Assembly (NCBI RefSeq): GCF_000421145.1
Contig: NZ_ATWH01000013.1
Coordinates: 128,566-192,565 of the forward strand
Direction of reading: 5' to 3'
DNA length: 64,000 nt
Origin: Glaciibacter superstes DSM 21135
Lineage (GTDB): Bacteria; Actinomycetota; Actinomycetes; Actinomycetales; Microbacteriaceae
The translations under genes were made by a program, and so were the position numbers. The notes beneath the pieces are model-generated. The model was not told the DNA's origin and searched no databases. It saw only the letters and a list, made by a program, of their open reading frames with translations. Every line of letters starts with the position of its first letter. The stretch's first letter is position 1. This document shows positions 27,836 to 36,728 of this stretch, in pieces.

Positions 27836-28224
27836 TTACCGCACGTCGATTCGGGCGCTGTGTCCGCTGGACTTGGCGAGCCGTGAGTCACGCGTCAGAA
27901 GTGGGCAGCCCAAGGCTTCGGCCAACGCGACATACGCCGCGTCGTACGCCGAAATGTTGTCGCGCAACTGGAACACACGTCGCCGCAGAGCGTCGGCGGA
28001 CGGCCATCGTCGGATTGGCAGGTCCTCGAAATCGGTCAATACATCCTGTGCTCGTGCCGCGCTCAGGTGCCCCCAAGGGTGAGCCCGCGCACGGCAGAAA
28101 CGACCTCATAGTCGAGCAAGCTCGGCGCGTGCAGTTCCTCTGCGGCCAGGTATGCGCGCAGCTCGTCGGTTCCCGTCAGATTGGTCAACGCGTCAACCAC
28201 TGCGGCGCTGTCTACCACGATCAC
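27836..28224 (-). pseudogene. VapC-type PIN toxin, frameshifted
   Basis: From GTG 28224 the frame reads VIVVDSAAVVDALTNLTG, a PIN-domain start with the first metal-binding aspartate, then DYEVVSAVRGLTLGG, and stops at a TGA near 28068. The rest of the PIN domain (AARAQDVLTDFEDLP, then NISAYDAAYVALAEALGC, LLTRDSRLA) continues in another frame to 27836. The break is at a run of five G (five C on the given strand, about 28071-28075). One extra G would restore a single 130-residue VapC. The GTG overlaps the antitoxin stop (GTGA). This is a recent inactivation, a sequencing error or a switchable run; sequence alone cannot decide. Confidence 0.8.
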
Positions 28225-28478
28225 GCGCGGGACGGCCGTACCAGTTGCTCGTCCCGATCCACACGAGCCGCAGCCTGCACCTCGAGTGCGGACCTGTTCG
28301 ACTGCTCCGCCCGGCTGGCCGCACGGTGGAGTACCTCAGCGATCGTCGGTCGAGCGACCTCGCGTTCGACGAGTTCTAGCAGATACGTGTTCAGGGACTC
28401 GCCCTTCGCAGCGGCACGCGCTTTCAGTGCCCGGCGCGTCTCGTCAGGCACGTTTCGGATCTGCAACAGGGAATTCAT
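28221..28478 (-). CDS. VapB/FitA-type ribbon-helix-helix antitoxin
   Basis: An 85-residue protein. The N-terminal ribbon-helix-helix (MNSLLQIRNVPDETRRALKARAA) resembles the FitA/VapB antitoxins, and the C-terminal tail (EVARPTIAEVLHRAASR) should bind the toxin. The ATG at 28478 is preferred because a -10-like TATCAT ends seven bases before it, giving a leaderless transcript; a GTG at 28496 is also in frame. A dyad lies just upstream. The downstream toxin frame is broken, so the antitoxin may persist alone. Confidence 0.82.
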   Translation of the reverse strand: MNSLLQIRNVPDETRRALKARAAAKGESLNTYLLELVEREVARPTIAEVLHRAASRAEQSNRSALEVQAAARVDRDEQLVRPSRA

Positions 28479-28500
28479 GCATCCATGATAGGTCACTTGA

Positions 28501-28515
28501 CATACATTCTGTATG
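28501..28515. promoter_or_regulatory. Candidate vapBC autoregulation operator
   Basis: CATACA-ttc-TGTATG is a perfect 6+3+6 dyad centred about 30 bases before the antitoxin ATG, over the -35 region of its likely promoter. VapB-type proteins bind such palindromes to repress their own operon; binding here is inferred. Confidence 0.5.
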
Positions 28516-28561
28516 CATGCCGCCGTGGAGCGTCCGCATCCATGGCTGTGGCGCCTGGAGA

Positions 28562-29116
28562 TCAGGGCTGGCTGTAGAAGTCGATCAGGGTAGGGTCGGT
28601 CGCCAGCACTATCGTCAGGAAGACGAAGATGACGACGAACGAAATGACCCCGCCCAGCAGCGGAACGTAGAACGCTCTTTTACCGCGCACGAGGAGCAGG
28701 ATCGACACCGCGGCCGTGACCAGCCAGATCACGGTCTGGGTGATCCCACCCGCAGTGATCAGGCCACTGACCGACGGATGCGGCGTGTAGTCCCCGAGGT
28801 CCTGTTGCGTGTAAAGCACTTGAACGGCATCGGGCACGGCGCCGAGCAGCGACACGGCGAAGAACGCGCCGAAGAGGCCGAACACGAGCAATCCGAGTGT
28901 GAGTGGACGGTCCCACGACGGCACGGAGCCTGGTTGACGTTTGGCCGTGCCGGCAGGCGATTGCCTCGGCGCAGGTGGCGGCGTCGATGGAGTAGGGACC
29001 TGCGGCGGGGCGGCATCCTTCGGCGGCTTCCAGGTCCACCCTTCCGGAGCGAGCTCGCCGTACTTCGGGCGGGGCCGTGTGTCCCGCTCGTCCGGTGTGT
29101 CGTTATCTGCGCCCAC
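28562..29116 (-). CDS. Membrane protein, probably DUF6264 family
   Basis: A 184-residue protein from GTG 29116. A proline-rich cytoplasmic N-terminus with RPRPKYGELAPEGW is followed by four hydrophobic segments. The PRPxYGE motif before a Pro-rich linker and four helices resembles a family seen in Microbacteriaceae (DUF6264, from memory, not searched). It overlaps the methyltransferase gene by 14 bases and is probably cotranscribed. Function unknown. Confidence 0.65.
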   Translation of the reverse strand: MGADNDTPDERDTRPRPKYGELAPEGWTWKPPKDAAPPQVPTPSTPPPAPRQSPAGTAKRQPGSVPSWDRPLTLGLLVFGLFGAFFAVSLLGAVPDAVQVLYTQQDLGDYTPHPSVSGLITAGGITQTVIWLVTAAVSILLLVRGKRAFYVPLLGGVISFVVIFVFLTIVLATDPTLIDFYSQP

Positions 29117-30080
29117 GTCGTAACCGTCCGTCGATCGTGCGTTTGAGGAAGGCGAATGGATGCCTCTTCACGAACGCGACATGGTCCCGCAGCGCCACGA
29201 ACTCGTGGCGAATCGCGTCCCGCTCGTCCTGCGTTCGGCTCAACTCGGCCTTGGCCGCGATGAGTTCCACATTCAAGTCGTCCGTGTTCTTGAGGTGCTC
29301 GTTCTCCATCGTGATCTCATTGGCGTAGTTGAGCAGCTCGTCCACCGGCATGACCTTGCGAACGGGGGGAGCCGGATTCCGGGGGAGTCCGGAAAGGGGA
29401 ATTGCCACGCCGACGTACTGGAAGACGTTGCTCTCCGATTCATCGAGCGCGGCAAAGAACTCGTCGGATGCCGTGAGGCCGAGGCGAACAAGCCGGTCAT
29501 CGATCCAGCCGCGTGGGTAACCGGCGACAACCGGCTCCTCCTCGATGATGCCGAACCCGGCTGCCGTGAAGACGTCTTCGATCTCGTGAGCGTCGTAGTA
29601 GTGCAGGTGCGTCTTGTCGAGGAGGCCTGTTTCCGTATATGGGAATCGGCCTTCCAAAAGGTCGAGGCGCACAGACAGGTGCCCCATGTTGGGGATCGAA
29701 TACACCACGATGCCGCCGGGGTTCAGCAGTGAGCGGATCGTCCGCAGGGTCGCACGCGGGTCAACAAGATGCTCGATCACATCGGCGAACAGTATCGCGT
29801 CGAACGTGCCGAGAACGCCGATCGCCTCGGCATCGCTGACGTCGAGGACGTACGCCTCTGACAGGCGGGTCGCCGCGATCGCGATGTCATCGGCGTTGAG
29901 GTCGACACCGACGACAGTGCAACCCTTCAGTCGTTCGAGTGCTTCCCCAAAATTGCCGACAGAGCAGCCAACGTCGAGCACACGACCGCCATCTGGGACG
30001 AAGCCGTACATGTTCGACCAGCTGTTGTTGCGGGCTTCAGGTGTGAACTGGTGGCCCGAGTACGCCGATGTCTCGCTCAT
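29103..30080 (-). CDS. Class I SAM-dependent methyltransferase with coiled-coil tail
   Basis: A 325-residue protein. Residues about 30-140 form a Methyltransf_11/23-type Rossmann domain with VLDVGCSVGNFGEAL (motif I), VVGVDLNADDIAIA (acidic loop) and FDAILFADVIEHL (motif post I/IV). Residues about 235-300 form a coiled coil (ENEHLKNTDDLNVELIAAKA and on), ending in a very basic tail RLRRGRR. Similar tailed methyltransferases are found with surface-glycan genes. Substrate unknown; no glycan cluster lies nearby. Confidence 0.85.
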   Translation of the reverse strand: MSETSAYSGHQFTPEARNNSWSNMYGFVPDGGRVLDVGCSVGNFGEALERLKGCTVVGVDLNADDIAIAATRLSEAYVLDVSDAEAIGVLGTFDAILFADVIEHLVDPRATLRTIRSLLNPGGIVVYSIPNMGHLSVRLDLLEGRFPYTETGLLDKTHLHYYDAHEIEDVFTAAGFGIIEEEPVVAGYPRGWIDDRLVRLGLTASDEFFAALDESESNVFQYVGVAIPLSGLPRNPAPPVRKVMPVDELLNYANEITMENEHLKNTDDLNVELIAAKAELSRTQDERDAIRHEFVALRDHVAFVKRHPFAFLKRTIDGRLRRGRR

Positions 30081-30097
30081 GGATTCTCTGTCGACGG

Positions 30098-31123
30098 TCA
30101 GTTTCCGGAGTGACCGGCGGAGCCGAGCTGCCTGGTCGCCTCCACGACGCGCGCAGCCATGGCCGATTCGGCGACTTTGCCCCAGGCGCGCGGGTCGTAG
30201 AACTTCTTGTTGCCTACTTCGTCGTCGACCTTGAGCACGCTGTCATAGTTCTTGAACATGTAGTCCGCAATGGAGCGGGTGAAGGCGTACTGCGTGTCGG
30301 TGTCGACGTTCATCTTGACGACGCCGTTGGCGACGGCTTCGGCGATCTCGGCATCGGTCGAGCCGGAACCGCCATGGAAGACCAGGTCGAGCGGTTTGGC
30401 ATCCGTGCTGTACTTGGCCGCCAGGCCGTCCTGGATGTCCTTGAGCAGTTCCGGGCGCAGCTTCACGTTGCCTGGCTTGTACACGCCGTGTACGTTGCCG
30501 AAGGTGAGGGCGGCCATGTAACGGCCGTTCTCGCCGAGTCCGAGGGCGTCGACCATCGCGCTGGCGTCGTCGAGCGTGGTGTAGAGGTGCTCGTTGATGT
30601 CGTGGCTGACGCCGTCTTCCTCGCCGCCGACAACACCGATCTCGACTTCGAGGATGGCGTTGATCGCCTTGGTGCGCTTGATCATGTCGGTGGCGATTTC
30701 GAGGTTCTCGCCGAGAGGAACCGACGAACCATCCCACATGTGGGACTGGAAGATCGGGTTGCGGCCGGCCTTGACCTCTTCTTCCGAAGCGGCGATGAGC
30801 GGGAGGACGAAGTCATCGAGCGCAGCCTTAGGGCAGTGGTCGGTGTGGAGCGCCACGGTGACCGGGTAGTTGTCGGCCACGGAGTGTACGTACCGGGCGA
30901 AGGCGAGGGCTCCGGATGCCCGGTTCTTCACGGTGTGGCCGGCGAAGTAGTCTGCACCGCCGGTGGTGACCTGGATGATGCCGTCTGAGCCGGCTTCGGT
31001 CAGCCCCTGGAGTACGGCGTTGATCGTCTGCGACGACGACACGTTGAATGCCGGGTAGGCGAACCCCTTCGCCTTGGCCTTGTTCAGCATCTCTGCGTAC
31101 TGGTCTGGGGTTGCGATAGGCAT
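30098..31123 (-). CDS. fba: Class II fructose-bisphosphate aldolase
   Basis: A 341-residue zinc aldolase of glycolysis and gluconeogenesis. HTDHCPK contains zinc-binding and catalytic residues, FHGGSGS and KMNVDTDTQYA form the phosphate site, and EVEIGVVGGEEDG holds the conserved acidic loop. The start at 31123 (MPIATPDQYAEML) is preceded by CAGGAG; a 76-codon upstream extension overlaps the divergent glpX promoter and is discarded. Divergent from glpX, so the two gluconeogenic genes share a promoter region. Confidence 0.97.
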   Translation of the reverse strand: MPIATPDQYAEMLNKAKAKGFAYPAFNVSSSQTINAVLQGLTEAGSDGIIQVTTGGADYFAGHTVKNRASGALAFARYVHSVADNYPVTVALHTDHCPKAALDDFVLPLIAASEEEVKAGRNPIFQSHMWDGSSVPLGENLEIATDMIKRTKAINAILEVEIGVVGGEEDGVSHDINEHLYTTLDDASAMVDALGLGENGRYMAALTFGNVHGVYKPGNVKLRPELLKDIQDGLAAKYSTDAKPLDLVFHGGSGSTDAEIAEAVANGVVKMNVDTDTQYAFTRSIADYMFKNYDSVLKVDDEVGNKKFYDPRAWGKVAESAMAARVVEATRQLGSAGHSGN

Positions 31124-31334
31124 GACGTCTCCTGGGATGTATCCGGCTGGGTTGTTCAATACTACCGACGCGGTCTTGCAGGCGGGGCCGGGCAAGCGGC
31201 GGTGCCGCTGTGCACTCGGACCGCCTTGCCGGTTCCTCGTCACGATAAGCTGTGAACGGCGGCTCCGGAACACCGGTGCCGGCCCAAAGACGGGCCCCGC
31301 CACTGCCACACGCTTCGTCCGGGAAGGACCATCT

Positions 31335-32321
31335 GTGATCAGCACCGACACCGCCGCACTCTACACGCACCCCGACCGAAACCTCGCTATGGAGTTGGTC
31401 CGCGCAACGGAGGCGGCGGCCATTCGTTCGGCGCCATTCATCGGCAAGGGCGACAAGAATGCGGCAGACGGCGCGGCAGTCGACGCGATGCGCGCCTTCC
31501 TCGGCACCGTCAATTTCGACGGAATCATCGTCATCGGCGAAGGGGAAAAAGACGAGGCGCCGATGCTCTTCAACGGCGAACGTGTCGGCAATGGGCGCGG
31601 CCCGGCCTGCGACATCGCCGTCGACCCCATCGACGGCACCAGTCTCACCGCAGCAGGACGCCAGAATGCGCTCTCGGTGATCGCCGTTTCCGACCGGGGC
31701 ACCATGCTCGACGCGTCATCCGTTTTCTACATGGACAAGATCGTCACCGGCGCAGCGGGTCGCGGTGTGGTCAGCCTTGACCAGTCGATCGGCGACAACA
31801 TCCGTGAGTACTCAAAGGCCACCGGCAAGGCGGTCGGTGAACTGAGCATCGCGGTGCTTGACCGACCGCGGCACGAAGGACTCATCGACGCGATCCGCAG
31901 CGCGGGTGCCGGCACCCGGCTGCTCCTTGACGGTGATGTCGCGGGCGGAATCAACGCGGCCCGTTATGAGAGCCGCATCGACATGTGCGTCGGGATCGGT
32001 GGAAGCCCTGAGGGCATCACCACTGCGTGCGCGCTCAAAGCGCTCGGCGGATTCATGCAGGGCCGGCTCGCGCCGGGCGACGACGCGGAACGCGCCAGGG
32101 CCATTGATGCCGGTCTCGACGTCGACAAACTTCTCGAGATCGATGACATGGTCAGCGGCGACAACACCTTCTTCGTCACCACCGGCGTCACCGACGGCGC
32201 CCTGGTTAACGGTGTGCGCCGCAAGGGGCCGATGATTCGCACGGAGAGCCTGGTGCTGCGCTCGCGCACCGGAACGGCCAGGCGCGTGATCGCCGAGCAC
32301 CTCGCCGAGAAGTGGGTCTAG
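31335..32321 (+). CDS. glpX: Class II fructose-1,6-bisphosphatase
   Basis: A 328-residue GlpX-family phosphatase of gluconeogenesis. GEGEKDEAPML and DIAVDPIDGTSLTA are the metal-binding motifs of the Li+-sensitive phosphatase superfamily. IGGSPEGITTACALKALGG is a GlpX hallmark. The GTG start at 31335 has AAGGA six bases before it; the longer open frame covers the fba upstream region. Confidence 0.96.
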   Translation: MISTDTAALYTHPDRNLAMELVRATEAAAIRSAPFIGKGDKNAADGAAVDAMRAFLGTVNFDGIIVIGEGEKDEAPMLFNGERVGNGRGPACDIAVDPIDGTSLTAAGRQNALSVIAVSDRGTMLDASSVFYMDKIVTGAAGRGVVSLDQSIGDNIREYSKATGKAVGELSIAVLDRPRHEGLIDAIRSAGAGTRLLLDGDVAGGINAARYESRIDMCVGIGGSPEGITTACALKALGGFMQGRLAPGDDAERARAIDAGLDVDKLLEIDDMVSGDNTFFVTTGVTDGALVNGVRRKGPMIRTESLVLRSRTGTARRVIAEHLAEKWV

Positions 32322-32369
32322 CAGCGCGGCATCCGGCTTGGCTGGGCCTACTTTGTGCCAGGCTGGGCC

Positions 32370-32426
32370 TGAGGGGTCGCAAAGTGCTCCCTTCCGGCCG
32401 ATTTTCGAGCGTTTTGTGTCCCCTCA
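32370..32426. terminator. Imperfect hairpin after glpX
   Basis: TGAGGGGTCGCAAA (32370-32383) and TTTGTGTCCCCTCA (32413-32426) pair at 12 of 14 positions plus one G-T, with a 29-base loop. Near-duplicate GGCTGGGCCT segments precede it. A terminator for glpX is likely but the long loop weakens the call. Confidence 0.4.
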
Positions 32427-32495
32427 CGATGGTGAACACGCGAAACGGCGCACGAGACTGACGTCGGTGTCGGTGGCCGGTGTCACACTTGCCGC

Positions 32496-33815
32496 ATGGA
32501 TCCACTGATGCTTCTCCTCATCGGCGTTGTTGTCGGCGCCGTTGTCGGCGTGCTTGCAACCGTTGTCGTGCTCCAGCGTCGCCGTGCCGAGTCGCCCTCT
32601 GCCGAGAACGTTGCGGTCATCGAGGCGCGCCACCAGGTCGAGCTGGCTGAGGTCAGGGCACGGGAGAACGCTGTGCAGTCCCTGCTTCGCGAAGAACTCG
32701 CGTCGATGCAGGCCACCGCTGACGGCATGCGCACTCAGATTCAGGATGCGCAGCAGCAATTCCGCGAACTGGCAGAGCGCCAGCGCGTGGACCAGCAGAC
32801 CCGCACGGAGCGTGACCGGGCGGAGAGCAAGGTTCTCGAGGCTCTGTCTCCGGTGAAGGAGAGCCTGCAGGACATGCAGAAGAAGGTCACCGAACTCGAG
32901 TCGCAGCGCAGCCTGCAGCACGGTGAATTGAGCGAGCAGTTGCGGAGCGCGACCGAGTCAGAGGAACGGCTGCGCAGCACTGCCGAATCGCTCGCGTCAG
33001 CACTTCGAGCCAACAGCACGCGCGGCGTATGGGGGGAGACCCAGCTGCGGAGCGTTGTTGAGGCCGCCGGCCTTATCGAGCGCGTGGACTTCGACGTGCA
33101 GTCGAGCATCAGTTCCGATGCCGGCGCCGGTCGCCCGGATATGGTCGTGCACCTGCCCGGCGGCAAGAACATCGCCGTCGACGCCAAGGTTCCGTTCACC
33201 GCTTTCCTCGAGGCGAGTCAGATTCCGGCCACTGCAGTTGGTGTTGAGGGAGCTCAGCGCGACACCTTCATGAAGGCGCACGTGAAAGCCGTGCGAGATC
33301 ACATCACGGCGCTCGGCAGCAAGGCGTACTGGCAAGGCCTCGATGCCTCTCCCGAACTGGTGGTCGCGTTCATCCCGAGCGAGTCACTGGTGTCGTCTGC
33401 TCTCGAGGCAGACCCGTCGATCATGGAGTTCGCGTTCTCGAAGCGCGTTGCACTGGCTTCGCCGGTCACGCTGTGGTCTGTGCTGAAGACAGTCGCATTC
33501 AGCTGGCAGCAGGATGTGCTCACAGAAGACGCGAAGCTGCTCTTCGATCTCAGCAAGGAGCTGTACTCGCGCCTCGCCACGACGGCCGGTCACATCGAGA
33601 AGCTCGGCCGATCGATCGAGAGAACGGTAAAGGACTATAACGGTTTCGTCGGGTCGATGGAACGCCAGGTACTTCCGACAGCACGCAAGCTCAACGCGCT
33701 CGACGAGTCGAAGGTACTTGCACCACTCGCCGGCATCGAGGAGACCCCGCGCCAGATCGTGGCGTTCGAATTTGTCGCTGAACTCGAACGCGGACCGCGC
33801 GCGGTCAACGAATAG
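32496..33815 (+). CDS. rmuC: DNA recombination protein RmuC
   Basis: A 439-residue protein. An N-terminal membrane helix (LLLIGVVVGAVVGVLATVVVL) precedes a long coiled coil (residues about 35-170), then the RmuC nuclease-like domain with TRGVWGETQLRSVVEAAGL, GKNIAVDAKVPFTAFLEA and VVAFIPSESL. The role, limiting DNA inversion or recombination, is known only for a few species. Its start is ATG 32496 with no strong ribosome site visible. Confidence 0.93.
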   Translation: MDPLMLLLIGVVVGAVVGVLATVVVLQRRRAESPSAENVAVIEARHQVELAEVRARENAVQSLLREELASMQATADGMRTQIQDAQQQFRELAERQRVDQQTRTERDRAESKVLEALSPVKESLQDMQKKVTELESQRSLQHGELSEQLRSATESEERLRSTAESLASALRANSTRGVWGETQLRSVVEAAGLIERVDFDVQSSISSDAGAGRPDMVVHLPGGKNIAVDAKVPFTAFLEASQIPATAVGVEGAQRDTFMKAHVKAVRDHITALGSKAYWQGLDASPELVVAFIPSESLVSSALEADPSIMEFAFSKRVALASPVTLWSVLKTVAFSWQQDVLTEDAKLLFDLSKELYSRLATTAGHIEKLGRSIERTVKDYNGFVGSMERQVLPTARKLNALDESKVLAPLAGIEETPRQIVAFEFVAELERGPRAVNE

Positions 33816-33900
33816 CCGGTTGCGCCCTCGTCCAAGCCGGGAATCGTCCCGCACCGGGCGTCGCGCCAGCCCGGGTGCTATTCCAACTTCCCACCACGAT

Positions 33901-33958
33901 GCGCCACTTACGCGCGCATGCGCCATGCGCGCATGGCGCATGCGCGCGTTAATGGCGC
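33901..33958. terminator. Long spacerless palindrome between convergent genes
   Basis: Bases 33910-33949 are a perfect 40-bp palindrome with no loop, built from GCGC/ATGC words. After two mismatched pairs it extends with GCGCCA/TGGCGC to cover 33901-33958. It sits between the convergent ends of rmuC (33815) and the exonuclease gene (33982), so a bidirectional terminator is the simplest reading. As DNA it could form a cruciform. Confidence 0.65.
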
Positions 33959-33981
33959 GCCCCGGCGATGTGGGCCGCGGC

Positions 33982-34599
33982 TCAGGTGAGTGCCATCGGG
34001 CCGTGCACGGCTGCGTGGGCCTCGGTGGCGACCGGGCCGATGACACCGACCTTCACCCTGGTGATGTGTGCGAGCTGCTCGATGGTGTCGGCCTCGTGGC
34101 GTTTCGCCGCGTGGATCATGATCGCGGCGCACGCCTCTGAATCGGCGAGGGCGTCGTGGTGGGCGAAGTCTTCGAAGCCGGCTGCCATCGCAGCGACCGG
34201 CAGCCGGTAGGAGTCGAGGTGGTAGGTGCGCCGGGCCACCTGCAGGCTGCACACGTAGTTGAAGTCGGGCACCGGAAGACCCACGACAGTGGACGCAGTC
34301 TTGATCACTCCAAGGTCGAACCCGGCATTGTGGGCAACCAGGTGATCGCCGTCGGCAAACGCGACCAGGTCGGGTAGTTGCTGGCCCCAGGAGGCGGCAC
34401 CGACAACATCCGTCGCCCTGATGCCGTGGATGCGGGTATTCCATTCCAAGAACTCGTCGTGCCCGAGAGGAGGCTGGATGAACCAGCTGACCCGGTCGAC
34501 CACGCGCCCGTCTCGCACCTTCACCAGCCCGACCGAGCAGGCAGATGCGCTCGAGGAGTTGGCGGTCTCGAAGTCGATGGCGGTGAAGTTCAGGGGCAC
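33982..34599 (-). CDS. DnaQ-family 3'-5' exonuclease (DEDDh)
   Basis: A 205-residue protein with the exonuclease domain: TAIDFETAN gives D9 and E11, VAHNAGFDLGVI the second motif and HHDALADSEACA the final His-Asp of the DEDDh class. It resembles stand-alone epsilon-like exonucleases of actinobacteria that act in DNA repair or RNA turnover. It is divergent from ychF. Confidence 0.9.
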   Translation of the reverse strand: MPLNFTAIDFETANSSSASACSVGLVKVRDGRVVDRVSWFIQPPLGHDEFLEWNTRIHGIRATDVVGAASWGQQLPDLVAFADGDHLVAHNAGFDLGVIKTASTVVGLPVPDFNYVCSLQVARRTYHLDSYRLPVAAMAAGFEDFAHHDALADSEACAAIMIHAAKRHEADTIEQLAHITRVKVGVIGPVATEAHAAVHGPMALT

Positions 34600-34684
34600 G
34601 TTTTTATGGTCTCACGCGCCACCGACGCTTCCGTGCAGGGCTGGCCACAAGCGCGACATCCGTGAGCCGGTACGCTAGAGGACC

Positions 34685-35758
34685 GTGGCTCTCACTATTG
34701 CAATCGTCGGACTGCCCAATGTTGGCAAGTCCACCCTCTTCAACGCGCTGACCAAAAACCAGGTGCTCGCGGCGAACTATCCGTTCGCCACGATCGAACC
34801 GAACGTCGGTGTGGTGAACCTGCCGGACCCGCGGCTGGACACCCTGGCCGGTATCTTCGGCAGCGAACGGATCCTGCCCGCTCCAGTGTCGTTTGTTGAC
34901 ATCGCCGGCATTGTGCGTGGCGCGAGCGAGGGGGAGGGGCTCGGCAACAAGTTCCTCGCGAACATCAGGGAGGCCGATGCGATAGCGCAGGTCATTCGCG
35001 GGTTCGACGACCCGGATGTTGTGCACGTCGACGGTGCGGTGAATCCGGCCGGTGACATGGAGACGATCAATACTGAGCTGATCCTGGCCGACCTGCAGAC
35101 CCTGGAGAAGGCCGTCTCGCGTTACGAGAAAGAGGTCAAGGGTCGCAAGATGGAGCCTGTCGTGCTCGACACGGCGAAGGCCGCACAGGCGATTCTCGAC
35201 TCGGGTAAGCCGCTGTCGTCGGCGACGATCGACCTCGAGCCGATCAGCGAACTCGGCCTGCTCACAGCCAAACCGTTCATCTATGTGTTCAATGTTGACG
35301 AGGCAGTGCTGCAGGATGCCGCCAGGCTGAAGACCCTGGCCGACCTGGTTGCTCCGGCTCACGCGGTCTTCCTCGACGCCAAGCTCGAGTCCGAGCTCAT
35401 CGAGCTCGACGCGGAGGATGCGGCGGAGCTTCTGGCCTCGACCGGCCAGGAGCAGAGTGGCCTGGATCAGCTCGCGCACATCGGCTTCGACACCCTCGGG
35501 TTGCAGACCTATCTGACGGCCGGGCCGAAAGAGACCCGTGCCTGGACGATCCACAAGGGCTGGACGGCGCCGCAGGCGGCCGGAGTGATTCACACCGACT
35601 TCCAGAAGGGCTTCATCAAGGCCGAAGTCATTTCCTTCGATGACCTCGTTGAGACGGGTTCTGTCGCCGAGGCGCGTGCAAAGGGCAAGGCCCGTATGGA
35701 GGGCAAGGACTATGTCATGCAAGATGGCGACGTGGTGGAGTTCCGCTTCAACGTCTAG
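34685..35758 (+). CDS. ychF: Redox-regulated ATPase/GTPase YchF (Obg family)
   Basis: A 357-residue protein of exact family length. G1 is GLPNVGKST, the G3 equivalent DIAGIVRGASEGEGLGN, and the base-recognition motif NVDE (in place of NKxD) explains the ATP preference of the family. A coiled coil spans about 125-190, and the TGS domain ends MQDGDVVEFRFNV. The GTG start at 34685 lies eight bases after a TACGCT -10 element, so the mRNA may be leaderless. Confidence 0.96.
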   Translation: MALTIAIVGLPNVGKSTLFNALTKNQVLAANYPFATIEPNVGVVNLPDPRLDTLAGIFGSERILPAPVSFVDIAGIVRGASEGEGLGNKFLANIREADAIAQVIRGFDDPDVVHVDGAVNPAGDMETINTELILADLQTLEKAVSRYEKEVKGRKMEPVVLDTAKAAQAILDSGKPLSSATIDLEPISELGLLTAKPFIYVFNVDEAVLQDAARLKTLADLVAPAHAVFLDAKLESELIELDAEDAAELLASTGQEQSGLDQLAHIGFDTLGLQTYLTAGPKETRAWTIHKGWTAPQAAGVIHTDFQKGFIKAEVISFDDLVETGSVAEARAKGKARMEGKDYVMQDGDVVEFRFNV

Positions 35759-35864
35759 CTTCTGCAGGGCGACGGATGCGCGTGCGCGGAAGAGTCCAGG
35801 TGTTGTTGCGTACCTCTCGGGTGCGAGCCCTTTTTCGCATACAAAAGGAGCTGTATACGCATAA

Positions 35865-35895
35865 CCATAAGTACAAATGTTCATTTGTGCTATGG
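35865..35895. promoter_or_regulatory. Candidate ArsR-family operator
   Basis: ACAAATG-tt-CATTTGT (35873-35888) is a perfect dyad, flanked by CCATA (35865-35869) and TATGG (35891-35895) as an outer pair. It ends 28 bases before the ArsR-type gene. ArsR proteins usually bind AT-rich 12-2-12 dyads of this kind; autoregulation is inferred. Confidence 0.55.
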
Positions 35896-35922
35896 TGACG
35901 AAGATCGGTAGAGAGGCGGCAA

Positions 35923-36261
35923 ATGATGGGTGCAGAGTCTGCTGCTGAGCTTGACCTGGCGTTGCGGGCGCTTGCCGACGGGAATCGACGGGCGATCCTG
36001 CGGGCGATCCGTTCTGTTCCGCGTCCGGTGGGTTCCATCGCAGAGGAAGTCGGACTGTCGCAACAGACGACCTCCCACCACCTCGGAGTTCTCCGAGAGG
36101 CAGGGCTCGCTGTCGGCACCCGTCAGGGCACGCGCCACCTGTTCGCAGTGGACACGGACGGTCTGGCGGCGGTGCGCTCTTACTTGGACGACTTCTGGCC
36201 GAGCAAGCTTTCAGCGCTGAAAGCCGTCATCGAGGCACCGGAGGGTGCGGATCTTGGCTGA
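35923..36261 (+). CDS. ArsR-family winged-helix repressor
   Basis: A 112-residue protein with the ArsR HTH: ALADGNRRAILRAI, then VGLSQQTTSHHLGVLREAGL as recognition helix, and a beta wing (GTRQGTRHLFAV). No cysteine metal site is visible, so it belongs to the non-metal subgroup that controls SRPBCC genes. It overlaps the next gene by 17 bases. Confidence 0.88.
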   Translation: MMGAESAAELDLALRALADGNRRAILRAIRSVPRPVGSIAEEVGLSQQTTSHHLGVLREAGLAVGTRQGTRHLFAVDTDGLAAVRSYLDDFWPSKLSALKAVIEAPEGADLG

Positions 36262-36688
36262 GTTCCGGGACTCCATCGACATCGAAGCCCTTCCGGAGAC
36301 GGTGTTCCACTACCTGACCACGAACTCGGGGATGACCGCATGGATGGGCCAGTATGCCGAACTCGACGCGAGGCCGGGCGGCAGGTTCGCCGTCGATATC
36401 TCCGGGTACCCGGTTCGAGGAGAATTTCTCCATGTCGACTACCCGAGCCGAGTGGTGGTCTCTTGGGGCTTTGCAGGAAGCGAGGTACTTCCCGCCGGGG
36501 CGTCGACGGTCGAGTTCAGACTCACCGCGATTAGCAGTGGAACCAGGCTCGAGCTCATCCACTCGGAACTGCCCGATACTGAGGTACCCGGGCACGCCAA
36601 CGGGTGGGTGCATTTCCTGCCCCGTCTCGCTATCTCAGGTTCCGGCGGTGTCGCCGGGCCCGATGACTGGCGCCCCCTGGGTGCCTGA
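36245..36688 (+). CDS. SRPBCC (AHSA1-like) domain protein
   Basis: A 147-residue START-like fold protein. RDSIDIEALPETVFHYLT is the usual first strand-helix, LDARPGGRFAVDISG the central strands, and SSGTRLELIHSELPD and GWVHFLPRLA the C-terminal part. ArsR-AHSA1 pairs are common; the partner may bind a hydrophobic ligand. The start is uncertain: GTG 36245 or TTG 36254 (preceded by GGAGG). Ligand unknown. Confidence 0.82.
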   Translation: MRILAEFRDSIDIEALPETVFHYLTTNSGMTAWMGQYAELDARPGGRFAVDISGYPVRGEFLHVDYPSRVVVSWGFAGSEVLPAGASTVEFRLTAISSGTRLELIHSELPDTEVPGHANGWVHFLPRLAISGSGGVAGPDDWRPLGA

Positions 36689-36728
36689 ATGCCCCGAAAT
36701 CAACCGCTGAGAGAACGAGGGAGTTTCC

